NCBI RefSeq assembly: GCF_036324505.1
Contig: NC_086360.1
Span: forward strand, 13,200,293 to 13,264,292
Length of the DNA stretch: 64,000 bases
Direction: 5' to 3'
Origin: Eleginops maclovinus
Lineage: Eukaryota > Chordata > Actinopteri > Perciformes > Eleginopidae
In this document: positions 1 through 16,579 of the stretch, one piece after another
Layout: the number at the start of each line of letters is the position of its first letter
Position numbering within the stretch: position 1 is the first letter of the stretch
Notes under the pieces: generated by a model
Databases searched by the model: none
Told to the model about the DNA's origin: nothing
The model's input: the letters and a program-made list of their open reading frames with translations, nothing else
Translations under genes and position numbers: made by a program

Positions 1-2123
1 CCAAACTGTCCACGCATATAATCTCAACCTTCCCTTTGGAGGCTGCACTGTCATAGCCACACAGAATCAACCTTGTTTTCAGAAAGGTCTCCCTCTTGAT
101 TTAAAGGCACGGCCCGCTGGTCCAAAAAAGCGAGCATCCGGATGCCAGTGAGTTACTTTGTCAGTAGAAAAGGATGGAACTTGTTCTGGTCACTGTGTGT
201 TCATCCTGAGAGGCATACAAGGACGGCTTTGGGAGGGGAAGGGGGGGGCGGTCTAAGAGAAGCTGAGTTTTTCCCATCAATCATCAAGTGACATAAATAA
301 CAATAGCAACTTGGAATCCATTACCAAAACAAACAAAGACATAGCAGGAGGGTCCCCAGCCAGAACCTCAGACGGAACGACGGGCTATGTAAACTAGAGT
401 GGTGATTGAGTGGGCACAGGAGGGACTTGGGAATGAACAATCGCTTGCTGGTGAACCAAAACACATGTCACAGTGACGAGATGTCTCAAAAGTTGCATTA
501 TTACAGCAGCAAATCCCTCCCCCGTACATTATGTCTCCTTGTCTCTTTTTAGTTAAATTTTATTAACTTTTCATAAGAAATATAAGAAGCTTCATCAGAT
601 GTACATTCAGCACTAACCTTCACTGTATACAAATACACACATATACACACACTCCAGGATGTCATTCTCTCATCTCACCTCTCTCCTAGGCTGACCATCA
701 GCAGAGAGCTTAGGGGATATGAAGTGAGAAAGAAAACCGGACAGCGAGAGAGAGGAAGATGGATGTGGGATATTTGAGGACGTTTTTTGCAGCAATCCTT
801 TCTCCTGCTGCAAAGCCAACAGGCGAAGCCTGAAAAATGACCTCACACTTGGTCAAATACACATTCAAAGTTATAAATGGAAATTAGCAAATAAATCATA
901 GGTGCATCAGTTTCCTTCTACTGAAGACACAAACAATTACAGTGTAATGTTGTGTAGCAATACTCCTCAAATTATTAAATGAACAACCAAAAATGCCATA
1001 TTCACATCACTTTTTAAACCTTTCAATCATCATTGTGAGGTTTGGCTTGAGTTCTTTAACAATATCATCTTCTGCAGCGGTTTATGGTACCCAACTTGAC
1101 AGCTAATATTCCCACAAAAGGTAGTAGATGGAAACGCATAAAAATGCACCATTTGTTTGTGTATTAACATATATTTGGTTAACATCTGCATTAGATTTAG
1201 ATTGACACCTGATATTATCCCAAATCTATCCTACAACGTATGAAGTCAGCAGTAATTCCACTATGTATTTTCCATGGAAACTTTATATCCTCTGTAAAGG
1301 CTTAGCCAAATAAGATGTTCATTCATTCTTCAGTATAAAGATCCACTCCAAAAATCACTACATTAAAAAACAGCCACAAGGTCCCCTCTGAGCAGCAGCA
1401 GTACAGTAAAAGTGAAACTGAACAAAATCTCCTCTGAAAGAAAAGTGCATTTGCTCTTTTTTTTTAGCATCAGCGGTAGTAGTGCTGCATTGCCAGGGTG
1501 TTAAATGCTTGGGTAGAGAGTCTGGCAGCATTTTATATTTGTTTCAGTTCACATACCTGTGGAATATTACTGAACACTGAAAGTTATTTTTAAGAGGAGC
1601 GATTTCAACTGATTTTCTATACTGGTATGCCATATGAAGTTGAAAGCTGCAGGGAAGAGATGCTTTGTGGGTTCCTGCTGAAAGGGGGAGGGGGGGAGTG
1701 CAGGTGGGCTGCTAGGCAATAGATCAATGACTCCCTGTTCCCACTGAGAGATATAGAAAGTACAGGGCAAGCAGCAGCCGGAGCCTTAAAATAGCCCCAC
1801 CGACTGCAGCTAGCTTTAACCCAAATAATGGGGAGGCTGACCAAGGTCTGTGGAGGTCGCTACATTTTTGATTAAATCGTGACCTCAGGCTAAGGCTAAA
1901 GTCAAAAGACAGATTTCATAGAGAAAATACAAAAATGGGACTGACTTTTTAACTTGTTTTGTCTCTTTATATAGCCATGGCGATCTTTTGGACTGGTGAT
2001 TTGCGCAACATTTGTGTAAAAGATCAAGGTGAAGGTGTGTGTATGCGAGTATGTGTCTTTTTTGTCATCATCCATCACATCTATCAGATTAGACTTGCCT
2101 AGTTATGGCTTGAGCAGACGCCA

Positions 2124-2126
<3 letters not shown>
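1..2126. other. Non-coding flank, no gene seen
   Basis: AT-rich sequence with stops in all frames and no recognisable protein. A minus-strand AATAAA can be read at about 559-564, but with no coding exon upstream of it I do not call a 3' UTR. A purine/pyrimidine-biased stretch lies at 1680-1700. Confidence 0.5.

Positions 2127-2192
<66 letters not shown>
2127..2192. repeat. (CA)n microsatellite
   Basis: About 33 uninterrupted CA units, seen directly. Long CA tracts of this kind are typical of fish genomes and are usually length-polymorphic. Confidence 0.97.
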
Positions 2193-2196
<4 letters not shown>

Positions 2197-5100
2197 ACTT
2201 GATATTGAATAGGAAAACTTAAGACCAATACATAGAAATTTTGTTCAGTAAAACTGGGCTTGGTTACCAAGTTGGATAGTTAAAAATATTTGTAAAAGGT
2301 GGCAATGTCAATCTGTTTCATCCATCCATCTTTTACCAGACTGATGCATTACCAAAAGACCTATTGCATGTTTCCCAGAGGAATAGTCCTTATCATTTGG
2401 TGATCCTCAGATTTTTTTAGTTTACTATTTTAAGTTTGGAGTTATATTTCAACAAGTATCAGAGTGATTGCCATAAAAAATCATCAAGGGTGTAGAAGTT
2501 TCTATTTCAAATAAAACCCTTCAAAATGTTTCCCTGCTGATCCACAATGCTCCTGTGACTGTTATCATAATGTAGCTTAATGAAAAAAGACAAGACTCAG
2601 CTTTTTCCTGACCCAGAAAAGAAAACAGCGGATCAGCATTGCAATAAATAGAAAAGGCATAAATGGAGCCATAAATAAAAATGAAGTAAATAATTAGAAA
2701 GATGATGATTCTGGACAAGTTGGCTCATTAGCAGAAAAGACTTCAGAGGAATCCATCTCTCTGTGCTGTGCGCTCACCACTAGGACTTTTCCTGTCGACT
2801 GAACAGATAAACAGATTCCAGCGAAGAGCTGCTTCTACCATAATGAAGCGTCCTCTACTCTTTCTTTCCTTCTGTCTCTCTCAATTTCTTCTTTCGGTTT
2901 TTGCCCCCCCCACTGTTCTGTCCATTTATCCCGCTCCCTCCCACCTCTTCTTCATCCACTTCTTTTAGCTATAACCCTTCTCCTCCTCCTCCTCCTTCAC
3001 CCGCCTTCACTCGTCTTTCTCAGGGTCAATTAAGCTACAGTAACTAAACAGCAGTGCACCCTGTCACATTCCATCCAGTCCCCCTCAATGAGTGACTACA
3101 ACTTTCACTAAAACAAACGAGCTTTGAAGGAACCCGCTCCAGCACCTATTACCATATGAACAACCCACTTCCTACTGCACAATGAACTACCTTGACAGAC
3201 CTTCTTTGGCCTCAGGCTGTCCTTCGTGGAACTGTGTTATTGATGGGGTATAAAGAAGGGTCTGTGTGCAGGTTGTGTGCCCTGTTTGCCTCTGCTGCTC
3301 TGGCCCGGTGCGCCTGGCCCTGCTTTCCCAGCGCTGCAATATTTACTTCACAGGGGGTCTACACCTAAGTACACACAAGCTCACAGCGGGGTGGGCATGA
3401 GCACAGAGAAAATACATGAAAAGAAAAAAACTTTTATGTACACACACTCGCACACATGTTCACAAATACATGCACACACTTTCAACTACAAGAGCACCAT
3501 ACTGTGCACTTGAGAGGCCAACCTACAACAAAGCAGATCTATTTCTCTTCTCCTCCTCATCTGCCTCATCCTTACAGAAACACTCAAATCTTAAACTATG
3601 TCAACAACTGAAATCTTTAAGAAAGAGAACAGGCACTCATTGCTCTTTCTTCTATTTAATAGTTGTTGCAAACATGTTTATGGAATAAATGTTTGTTATT
3701 CATGCTGATCACTACAACAGAATGCACTCTGTTCAGTAAAGCTTTTCATGTTGCTTGTCTGAAAGCCCCTGTGGAGGTCAGGCCTCTTCTAGGAATCCTC
3801 CTCGTATGCACAGGAATTGATGTGGTTCTGATAAAAGCTTTGTATAGAATAAAACAAATAAGAATTGGGGAAAGTAGCCTGAGCCAAGGTGTTTGTTTAA
3901 CAGACAAGAACAAGACCAATTTAGATTTTTCATGAATACAGCACATCAGAAATATCTCTAAATGTTCCTGTCTTGTCTTACTTGGTAAAAATATCTACAT
4001 GTGCACAAGGGCATATTGTAAATGTGAGAGATATTTCCTGAGGTGACTAATCTGGAAATAACACCCGGCAGTCGGGTAGATCCGTTTTTCTTGCAACCTG
4101 ATACCATCCTCCACCTGTCTATACCTTAAAGGCTAGGAGAATGGGTCTGTTTTTATCAAAAGAACATCTTTATCGACTGAAAGAAAGATGGGGGAAATAT
4201 CATGTTTGTTCGTCTTATCTATACATTTGATCTGTTTAGGGGAGGAAGTTTAGTTGAATGACTCTTTGTGATCGACCACTATAGCTTACATCCTCGGCCT
4301 GCAGGGTGGTTGGGCAGAGACACAATCAGATAGGTTTGATTGAACACTCAATTCACCACTTCAGGGAATCATGTTCTTCACGTTTTGAACATAAAAAAAA
4401 TCAGATCTATATTATGTTTCAAACACACCCTGCAATCAGATCTACCTACGCTCACTTTGACATGGCTTTTCATCACATCACAATGCGGGATAAACGCCAT
4501 TTCACCGCACGGCCAAAATGTGTAATTGAGGAAAGAGTCATGCTGTAAGAAACCATGACTCAGTGTTCTTAGTTTGGCCGCACTTTGATGCTCAAATTCC
4601 CAAATATATTCTAATTGAAAGAAATTGGAAAACAACAGATGGTGTGACAAAGTGTTATTTCATGAAGCATATATTATGTGCCATAAGTTGTTTTAGTGCT
4701 TCAAGCTACTGTAAGTTGTTGGGAGTTTTAGTACCAAAAACCATCAGCCAGAACAATCTCTAAGTTGTTTGGCTGATGGTCATAAACACAACTTTGGCTA
4801 GTGTGATCTACCTTTTTTTTTCTTGATTAATCAATTTAACATTTTTCAATTTATCTACATATTTCTAAAACTAATTCAATTTAACTGCATAAAGGATTAA
4901 TCCACAAATTTGACCACCTTCCATTATTTAATTGTGTTCTCCAGCAGGAACCTGACGCCAACAAAACAAAGAAAACCTGAGTCAGAGATCAGTCTTCTCA
5001 CGGATCAGATCTTCATCTGACCACAAAGACATCCGACTCCGAGCACATGTCCGACCCACGGACACTTGATACAAAGAACCCAGCCCAAAACCCTGATAGT

Positions 5101-8100
5101 AGATACCAAAGAGGGACATACGCAGCACAGCCCATAGTATGGCATGTCTCCACCCTGAGGCTAAGTGTTCTGCTGTACAGCTCTGGATGTATGTGTGACA
5201 TTGAGAAGCTATATCTATGATATATACATTGCTTGTGTGCACATGCCTGCATGCCTGGGTGAGTGTGTACGCCTATTCATGTATGTATGGGTGCACATCA
5301 TCTAGAATGTCCAGCTAACCGTCACAATGCCATAAACCCCTGACTAAAGCTTCTTATCTCTCACACATATTTGTTCATTAATCTTCAACATAAAACCTCC
5401 TCAAAGGTGGATAAAGTTTCATCATCCGCCAGGTAATAAAATACACTGTTTGTCCTCTTATACAAATGGCTGCAGTGCAGGTGCACTCCTCTGTCTGTCC
5501 GTTTGAGAGATAGCTATCAGTTAAAAGGGTAACCAAAGCCTACTCACTTGTTAGGACTCCCCCTTTCCTCTGCATTCAGCTACTCATTACATCCCGCTGT
5601 GAATAATATCTCCTTTTAGCTTTGTTTACGTGAGGCATATGGCAGACCTACTGTAGTAGGCGAGCTGTTCCTGTGACTAACCTTCCTGCAATGGTTTTAT
5701 TGCTACACATCATATGATGACCATATTAAAGCTCATGTGAGCCATGGGCTGAACTCATGATGGAAGCCCTTTGGTGTAAAAGAGGAAGACAGAGGTCATT
5801 CGTGAGAAGAGGAAAGACACTTACAAAAATACGTTATACATTCTACCATTGATTACAATACCAGTATGAGGTCCTACACCCTCCTTAGCTGTAAAGCAAT
5901 GCATCTCAAGGAATGAATAACTATTGCTAATTGCTATAAAAAGCTCCTGAGAATCAGCTACCCTTCTAGCCACTAAAATCGATACCTCCCCTGACCACAA
6001 TCTTTATTTAATCTCAATATAGTGACACAAAGAATTAAAGATGAAAAGAGGTTGAGAAATTGCTTGGTCAGAACAAAATGGGAGACTTTGTTCCTATTAT
6101 CCTAAATTGACTGAAGCACTGGCACTTCATTCCACTACATTTTAAAGTTTGCACACTACAACAATATGTTAACTAGTTCACACTGATACAACTTAAAAAT
6201 CCACTCTGCTGCTATCCAGTAAGGTGCTTTGGATAAAAATAGTGCCACTCTTCCTTTGTCATGTGAGACAGACTCCAATCATTTGCAGAGGAATGCAACT
6301 AATAATCAATCAATTAAATGCCTTCTCCTCCATGCTCACCCTAGCCATTCAGTTGGTGCTGTAGTCACAGCTAAGGCAGTATTTACTATAATAATTACCC
6401 CAGTGTTACAAGCATGGAAATCACCGTGATGAAGGAATAACTAAGTGACTGCCTCCGGGGTGGGACAGGCAATGAGAGCACTCACATAGAAAGTCACGCC
6501 TTATTATGCAAGTGGTGGAGGTAAGGAATACAGCCTCCCAAGGTAATTGAGGCCATGTAAGCTGCTTCGTACAGACAATTACCCTGAACAGGAGGCGCTG
6601 GTGTAAAGTGGAAATGAAAATAGCTGAAACCCTACCGTTTTCTGCCCTCTAATCAGCATATCACAAATATTAAAACATGGGGAATTATGACTGAAATTGT
6701 AATAACATGCTTGTACTGTATGTGATGCTAAAATGGCTCCTACATTATTTTTAAAATCAGCTTTTTTCATTCTTTGTCGAGGCTACAAGTGCCACAAAAA
6801 GTGTATGCAATATAGTTGTTATGTACAACTAGAAGCGTATAAAACCACAGTAGCGGTAAAAAGGTTGAATCCCAGCTATGTACTAAATTCTACTATGGGA
6901 TATATTTCAAACATGTCAGTTAATTGCTCAGCTGTCACAGGGTTATTGGATGTAGGTCCTGCTTTATTGAGTTTATGTGTTAATGTGGTTTTGTGCATGC
7001 TTGTGTGCGTATGAGTCTACACAACTGTGTAGACATGTGTGAATGTCATTCGAAATGTACACAAGTTATCTAATTATTTGTAACCAAATTGTCATTCTTC
7101 ACAGTGTTTAAAGACAGCAAATATTTTTGTCTGAGGAGTGCTATCTATGACTGTTCATTTACAAAGTCTGGGTCATCCATTGCTAAGTCCTTCACCTGTT
7201 AAAGTGTGATACAAAAGAGTGCTGCAGCGGCGCCAGTGAGAACACACCACTCTGTCCCATCTTATCAGCTGGCTGCATGAAAACTGTTTGTTCTAGATAG
7301 AGTCTGCAACAATCAAACAGTCAGCTTGGGGGAATTCAGCTGACACTGGATGAGTGAACCTCACAGGACCCAACAGACATGCAATCCACCACAAAAGGGA
7401 GGGATGGTGATAAAATTCAGATACAGTCTGAATGACAACGATAGTCGTACACCCCAGGTTTAACTCAGCACTCCAAACTCCCAGTCTTATCTAGGTCAGA
7501 GCTACACCTCCAAAGACTCATCCCACCTCCTTCCCTTGCTGTCTGGTTTCTTTTTTTGTTATTTGAAGTGATGTAACATACTGTAACTTTGCAGTTTAAA
7601 CTCAAGATGGAGACCAGGTATTGGAGCCATGTGACAAAAACAAGGCAAAAGCAACACTCTAAGAACTGAGGCGGAATTAAAAAAGGTTTTTTTAAGCACT
7701 CCAATCTTCTGATATGAATGCAAATGTTAAAATAAATAAGAAATGTTACTTTAAGGCAGAAAAATGCTTGTGCGAAGTTAAAGAGAAGCTATTCCCTTTG
7801 AGGCATCTACACCTAAATCATTAGTGGAAAGTGGTTCTAGATAGCCTCACCTGCCGTCATGTGTTCCTATCTAGTTACCAGGCTAGCATTACTATACTAG
7901 CTAGCATTACTAGATGTCATGCACCCAGTGTTAGCTCACATGTTCTCTGACACAAACACGCACTAAAGTAAGAGGAACGAAACTGAAGAGGGGCTGACTA
8001 ATGAATTGGCTTTCTTCTGTTTTTCCTACCTTTCTAACAGATGAGAGCAGCAGTTGAAAGCCTTTATACAAATAGGACTTAAACACACAATCTAATAATT

Positions 8101-9280
8101 ACTTCCAAAAACTGAAAAATTCTCTTTGATGATGTCAGGCCAGTTTTGACTCATCAAACTCTCCTCAGAGGAGCTGGGCGCATAGCCATGTCTCCTAACT
8201 CAGACTATAAACCAAATTAAATAATCAAGGGTTCAATTGCTGTATAATTCCGCAATCAATAATTGGAGGATTTGATGGTTCTTTGGAGGAAATTAAGCAG
8301 ATCCCGCAAGAAACAAATAAGGATAACTTTTCAGTGAAACAGATGAGACAGTCCCAGATTAGTTGAGGATGTAGATCAAAAGACAACGTTTCAGTCTGCA
8401 GCTGCTGCACTGCCCAATCAAACCAAACTACTCAGAGATCAAAATAGGCCTCATTGCAGAATTCTCAGTCTCCACACACGCCAATTTATGCATCAAGAGT
8501 GTATACATACACAAATAAGACACCGGCTCAAAAACATGCACACACCTTAACAAACCCAGAAGCAATCACCTCCTGAATAATCCAGTCAGCGCACAAATCA
8601 AGCCTTAACAGGTTTAGAAAAGCAAAGAGGTTCTTTAACAAATAACGTAAAAAGGCCCCCAGTAGACTGAGATGAATGAATCAAGCCAAGCATGCTGTGA
8701 ACATTATCAGAGTGGGGGATGAATGAATACATTATCATGCAAGGCACAACTTCCCTTTTCTGGCTTCACAGCTTGTCGGTCTTCCTGCCTATCAACCTGC
8801 TTGCCTGATTACCTGCCCACATACAGAGCACCTTTTGTCCAGATTAAAGGGGCATAGATGGGGGTGAGGTGAAATATTATTTATTTCACAAGAATACATT
8901 TTGAAAAGGAAATGTGTTGAGTTCCTTTGCACTAAAATCTCACTGCCTCCTTTCTTCGCTAACCATCCAGCCTCTTCCTATTACTCTCTCTGACAGGTTG
9001 GCTTCCTGTCTACCTGTCAACTTAAATATCCCAGTTACCTCTGTGAGTTTGTGCTTTCCTCCATTCCCTGTGACCCCTGGATATCTGTCTGCTTTGTCTG
9101 CTTGGATTTTAACATCACTGTATGCTGTTTTTTTAGCCCGTCCTTCTCCCAAAATGGCAAAAAATAAATCGTTTGTCATTATTTTGTTAACATACATATT
9201 GGATTTCTTGTTTGGAGATTGTTTATAAGATGGATACCACTCTCATTTCAGTATTGCAGATATAACATTACAGTCAGTCG
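2193..9280. other. Non-coding intergenic or intronic DNA
   Basis: About 7 kb without a supported gene. Open frames here (for example 3663-3935, 4982-5252 and 6733-7014) have no recognisable family signature and no matching splice context. A strong hairpin at 4740-4780 is listed separately. I see no tRNA-like or other structured RNA gene. Confidence 0.5.
4740..4780. repeat. Hairpin-forming inverted repeat
   Basis: The arm ACCATCAGCCA (4740-4750) is matched by TGGCTGATGGT (4770-4780). Inside it AACAA (4752-4756) pairs with TTGTT (4765-4769), giving a 16-bp stem with one bulged G and an 8-nt loop. A short outer pair, AAGTTGT/ACAACTT, flanks it. It could be a relic of a foldback element. The unbalanced outer arms argue against an ordinary pre-miRNA. 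Confidence 0.7.
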
Positions 9281-9490
9281 CCGGTTAACTTAGCACCAAG
9301 ACTCGAAACAAGGGAAATTGCGAGTCTGGCTCAGTGCATAAGTAACAAAATCTGCCTAGCAGCACCCCCAAAGGACCACTTTATAGCTTATTTGTTTAAC
9401 CTGTAAAAAACACCTTGTGGTTTTATGAGCTGTTCGTTCAAGGAAACAGTAACTTCCCAAAGACTGCTCCAGGAAGTTACTCGTGCCAGC
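9281..9490. mobile_element. Diverged fish non-autonomous repeat
   Basis: The order of segments resembles a repeat family I remember as common in percomorph fish: a TTAACTTAGCA start, AAGACTCGAAACAAGGGAAA, GTAACAAAATCTGCCTA, CAGCACC, TTTGTTTAA, TGTGGTTTTA and an AGGAAGTTAC end. This copy is degenerate and its ends are not sharp. The family identity is recalled rather than searched, and no coding potential is present. Confidence 0.5.
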
Positions 9491-9634
9491 AAAACAATTT
9501 AGCCAATAATCTTGAAAAACTATATAATGAGATTTTTACACTTTTGCATTACATTTTATTGTTTAACAGATTATGACTTTTTTTTATACATTTAATCAAT
9601 CTTGCAGCCCTGGCTATACTGAGAAGTCTCCCTC

Positions 9635-12055
<2,421 letters not shown>

Positions 12056-12150
<95 letters not shown>

Positions 12151-12166
12151 CGTGTGTGTGTGTGTG
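12056..12166. repeat. (GT)n microsatellite, interrupted
   Basis: A perfect GT tract to 12,148, an AGC interruption, then a second GT block, flanked on both sides by GA repeats (compound microsatellite). Confidence 0.97.
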
Positions 12167-13025
12167 AGAGAGAGAGAGACTAAAAAGAAGCACGCACAGA
12201 AGGAGACAGAGGGTTCACTGCTGGGATAAAAATGGAATCCATTTTGGTTCTTCAAGCACACTCATTTCCAGTGTGAGGACCTGCTTGGTGTGTTAGCCTG
12301 TTATTGCTCTTTCAGTCACTTTTCTTCCTCATTTTCTCCATTTCAATTATTTTTGCTTTTTTCTTGTTACACCGTATATCGTTTCCTCCTTCACTCTGCA
12401 TCCCCACTTATTTCCTTTCCTTTCTCTCTTCCTTCCTCTTCTGTCCTCTTCCTCTCACTTCTCCACTCTCCAGGCAGCCATGCACCCCAACACTGTCTCA
12501 GGTCCTGAAACTATGGCAACGGAATGAGATAGCAAGCGCTCTCTATGATTAATAGATGAGAGATGCAGTGCCAATCGCTGGGGCCTGGGGAGGAGGGACA
12601 GATGCACTCCAACAACGCCACGCAAACATGCACGCAGAGTCACAGAGAGTACACAAATACAGTACACACACTCACCACCCTCTGTGCTTAGTGGTAATAT
12701 ACACACAGAAAACGGGTGAGGGTCTGACTTACACACCGCACAGAGGCACATCGGCAGAGTTAACACTAAAAAAGCAAAATAAGATGGTTTTTATCTGATT
12801 CTTAACACACTCATTACACACACCTCCTTATTGGCTTCCAACAAGCAAACTAACCACAGAAATAATCACAGCCTCAGCAGCGGATGTGGCCCTAATGAGA
12901 CTTTAAATACTGTGGCTCCCTTTGTGACTCACAGCTGGCTGCTCTCACCTGTAAAGGCACAACAGCAGGACAGGAACTACGACATCATATTTTAATGCTG
13001 TGTACCATAATATGCATCATCTGGT

Positions 13026-13073
13026 CTGTAATACAAGACTTGGCTCTTTTCAAGGCCAAGTCTTGTACTACAG
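13026..13073. repeat. Near-perfect 19-bp inverted repeat
   Basis: The arms TACAAGACTTGGC (13,031-13,043 with the preceding base) and GCCAAGTCTTGTA (13,055-13,067) are perfect complements around a loop of about 10 nt. After one A:C mismatch, CTGTA pairs with TACAG, so 18 of 19 positions pair. It is too short for a typical pre-miRNA and may be a foldback relic. Confidence 0.8.
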
Positions 13074-15557
13074 TCATTCATCCATCTCCCAGGCAATCAC
13101 ACAAAGCCCTGCTGCTTTTGGATTATCCCTGCAAATGCATTTCATCTCCATCCCATTTGAGTAATGACAGGCGATCAAACTCAGCTCTGACAAAGGTATT
13201 AGTGCGTGTTAATGTCGCATGTTCTGAGCATTTCAGATAAAACATTTCCATGAAGAGAAACCTGGTGTTATATGCAGATTTTAAATGTTGGTTTTGTTTT
13301 CATTTGGCATGTGTGTGGTCAAGTTTGGCTCCTTAGCAATTTTCTCCTAGATGGGCTAGCCATAACTTTCTAATTCACTTAATTTCCAACAACAAAGCTT
13401 TGCCAAGGACTAACAGCCAAAAACACTAAAGACACTGCCAATTCTACCACTGACTTGCAACACCCGGCCGAAAAAAGCCTTGGCCTGGTCCTTCATGCTG
13501 CTGGCTTTTTTGGCATATACAATCCGCTCAATCAATTATGCTAATGTATTGAGTATGATGAGTGTTTTACACATAGATGGTTATTTCAATGGATGCATTG
13601 CAGAGCCATTTATAGGGAGAGGAAAGGGTTAAGCCTAAGTATGGAAAGCAAACAGTTCAAACAACACAATGAAACTTAGAAAGTGGAAGGCCATGTATCC
13701 TTGCATGTGTGTGTGAAAAACTGACTGGAGCTAGAGCAACATGCTGAAGCAAGTGATTAGCGAGTGATTACATTTTCAATGCGCCATGCCGTGAATAGAG
13801 CACACTGGACCATACTGCACAGGGAGATGTGTTAGGTCTCTATAGTATAGTGAATACCATTAATCATCTCACATAAACCAGGGGCGATATGTTCCAACTT
13901 AACTAGAAAGGATGGCAGGTAGTGAGCGAATATCTGCTGTCTCAAATGCACAAACAAAGAAGATGCATGGAAATATAGATGGAGGTGTGCCATCTCCTCT
14001 CATCCTTTAAAATATAATTCAGTGTATTTTTTTGATTAAAATGAAAGGCATTTATTGAATAATGAGTTCAACTTCAGTAGGTCAGGGCAATTCGAAAAAA
14101 AGAGAGGTGGAGCAGCAAAAGCTTAAGTGAATATTTATACAGAGTGGGAGTTGTGGATTTTGTTATGGCTTGTTAAAATATATTCGTATTTATTTTTTTA
14201 CCTTCTGACCAACCAGATTAAATCTAAAAAGATAGGCAAAGGAGCGCAGCTAAAAGTGAGCATGTAACGTCTCTGATGGACAGCGTCATCAAAAATAAAC
14301 ACACAAAATGTGCTAAAAACTATAAACACGCAATCATGATTTACCTTTTTTTTTAAATACTCTATGACTTGGTTTGATTAGCGTATAGTGTAACTGTTGC
14401 CTCTGCAACTAAAAAATGTATAGGATCTGGAAATAAGTTAAACATCAATAAATCACATCAAGATGAGGTAGTGGGGTTTGATGCTTTCTCTCCCTCTAAT
14501 GTTTTTGTTTTTTTAAAACACCAGCAGACACACCAAGGATGTGCATCAATAAAACATGGATATATAAAATATGCATAAATAGACGCACTATTGAACGCTG
14601 GCTATTGACACTGTCTGAATGAAGATCAATGGTTAACAGCAGCTGACCGGTCTCATATAATGGAGGGGCAATTCATTCGAACAGGAGGAAAGCCATTTAT
14701 CAATTATTCAAACCTAATGTTTTCAGACTGCATCTGCCCTTAACTGGCAAAGGTAAATACTAACTCTCCCTCTCATGCTCTCTCTCTCCCACACATACAG
14801 TGTGACAAATCCAAAATCAGTCACACACAATGCCATCCCCATTGCTATTGTTAGGGGATCTGCGGATCAAATGCTCCACGGAGCATTGCTCCAAATACAA
14901 GCAACAACTCTGGTCGCTCAGCTCTATTCTGCTTCTCCAGGAGGAGAACAGGCAAGCTGCTGTGACAAAGGTAATCATGCTGTAACTCATGTATCAGCAC
15001 CATAACATGTCAATGTATACTGTGTTTATAGCAGGATTAGCACTATTGTGTGGCGTTGTAGCCTTTACGAAACAGTATGGGAGGATATACAGCCTGCGCA
15101 ACATCTCAGGCAAAATGCCTTCAGGACATTTGAATGCCTTGAGGCGAATGTTATAGAAACATTCTGCTATTTCACATTCAATATCAATGTGTGATACTCA
15201 GCATGAGTTGGAAAAAACATAAGGTCGCAGATTAAAAAAAACATTCCACACACAAGTACCAAATATTTTCAATGATTTCAGGGGGAAAAAAAGATTAAAA
15301 AAACAAGACCCTTTCTTCTCAGTGATGGCATGAAATCTTTCCATTTTTTCCTTTTTTTATAGGCCAATACTAAAATCAAAACACTAGGAGCGAACAATCT
15401 TCTGACAAAAGGCATATTTTGCTGTGAGCATTCAATACTCCTTAGATTCCCCCATTAATATCATGCCCTTACACACTTGATAATCTATAACCTACATTTA
15501 GATTTGCTGAATCCTTTTTCCATCTTTTCCCTGTGACTTGGGGGATCTTTCATACTG

Positions 15558-15606
15558 GGAGAGGAGAGGAGAGGAGAGAGAGGAGAGGAGAGGAGAGGAG
15601 AGGAGA
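15558..15606. repeat. (GGAGA)n purine tract
   Basis: About 49 bp of GAGAGGAGAGG-type units. This strand asymmetry can form triplex DNA. Confidence 0.93.
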
Positions 15607-16579
15607 ACCACTGGGGGTGACTGGGTGTTGGCAGTCAGGCTGCTGGATGTGGTTTGTGAGGCCTCTATCTCCTCTCTCGGCTTGTTAAAAAAATAATTTG
15701 CAGCAGGCAGCACTTCATTTAATGGCAAATCCACTTCTGAGACCAGTGTAATTTTTGTCTCCTCCTCAGAATTACAAACATTTGATTGATCTTTTGGACC
15801 AGAGTAACACTGTCCACTCAACCTCCTGGTAGCTTGAATTCAATGAATACACCCTAGCCACTATGTGTGAACGTTTGCTTGTTTGTGTATGAGAAGCACA
15901 GACAGAAAAACTCGAATCAATTCACAACAAATAAAATGTGCTTTGGAAATGACTTATTAATTCACATGAAATCTCTGATTAGTTTTACAGAAAGAATGAA
16001 AACAGAAAGTATGATTGCAAATGAGTGTACTGTACATGTAAATTGCTGCTCAAATTGTCATTTCGATTAATGTGAAAGAAATGGCAAATGAAAAGCCCAT
16101 CAAGCATTGTAATAACGGACAAATCGCTTTAGTGTTTGAGCGTTTTCACAACAAAACATGGGTATGTTTTAGGCACATATAAATACTAGAGTTTTTATTT
16201 TCCATTTTATCTACAGATGGAAGTTTTGTGGCTGAAATCTTTGGACTCAACGAAGATGAAAAACAGCATGTCAGACGGAGGCAAGAGTAAAAACAGTCGG
16301 TCCCAGTCCTGCAAGTTCCCACAAGCACATTTCTTATTTGCCGGAATGATAGTTTAAAGGTTTTGACACAATGTGATCCGCAATAGCTCTTTTTGAGGCT
16401 GGCACTTCTTTATTCCGTATGGCTAAACAGCATAAAAGGGATTACGCACGAACATGTGGTCTGTTTGTATCGGCAGAGGGATTTACCTTGAAGAAAATCA
16501 TCGCAGTTCTCATTTAATTTGAAAATAAGGCACTTTGTATTTTTCTCAGAACTTTAACAAACCTATATAAATACGCAAA

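Larger units (their letters stand above)
12167..16579. other. Non-coding, no gene seen
   Basis: AT-rich DNA without a supported exon. It includes a T/C-rich stretch at 12,300-12,470, a 48-bp hairpin (13,026-13,073) and a GGAGA-type tract (15,558-15,606). The open frame at 15,498-15,821 on the minus strand owes part of its length to the purine tract and matches nothing I know. Confidence 0.45.

Noticed and set aside
541..620. Minus-strand AATAAA as a 3' UTR end
   Set aside because: No coding exon can be linked to it, and AATAAA is expected by chance in AT-rich DNA.
4982..5252. Minus-strand open frames of 79-86 codons
   Set aside because: Composition is somewhat gene-like, but I recognise no family, no flanking splice sites and no continuation in neighbouring sequence.
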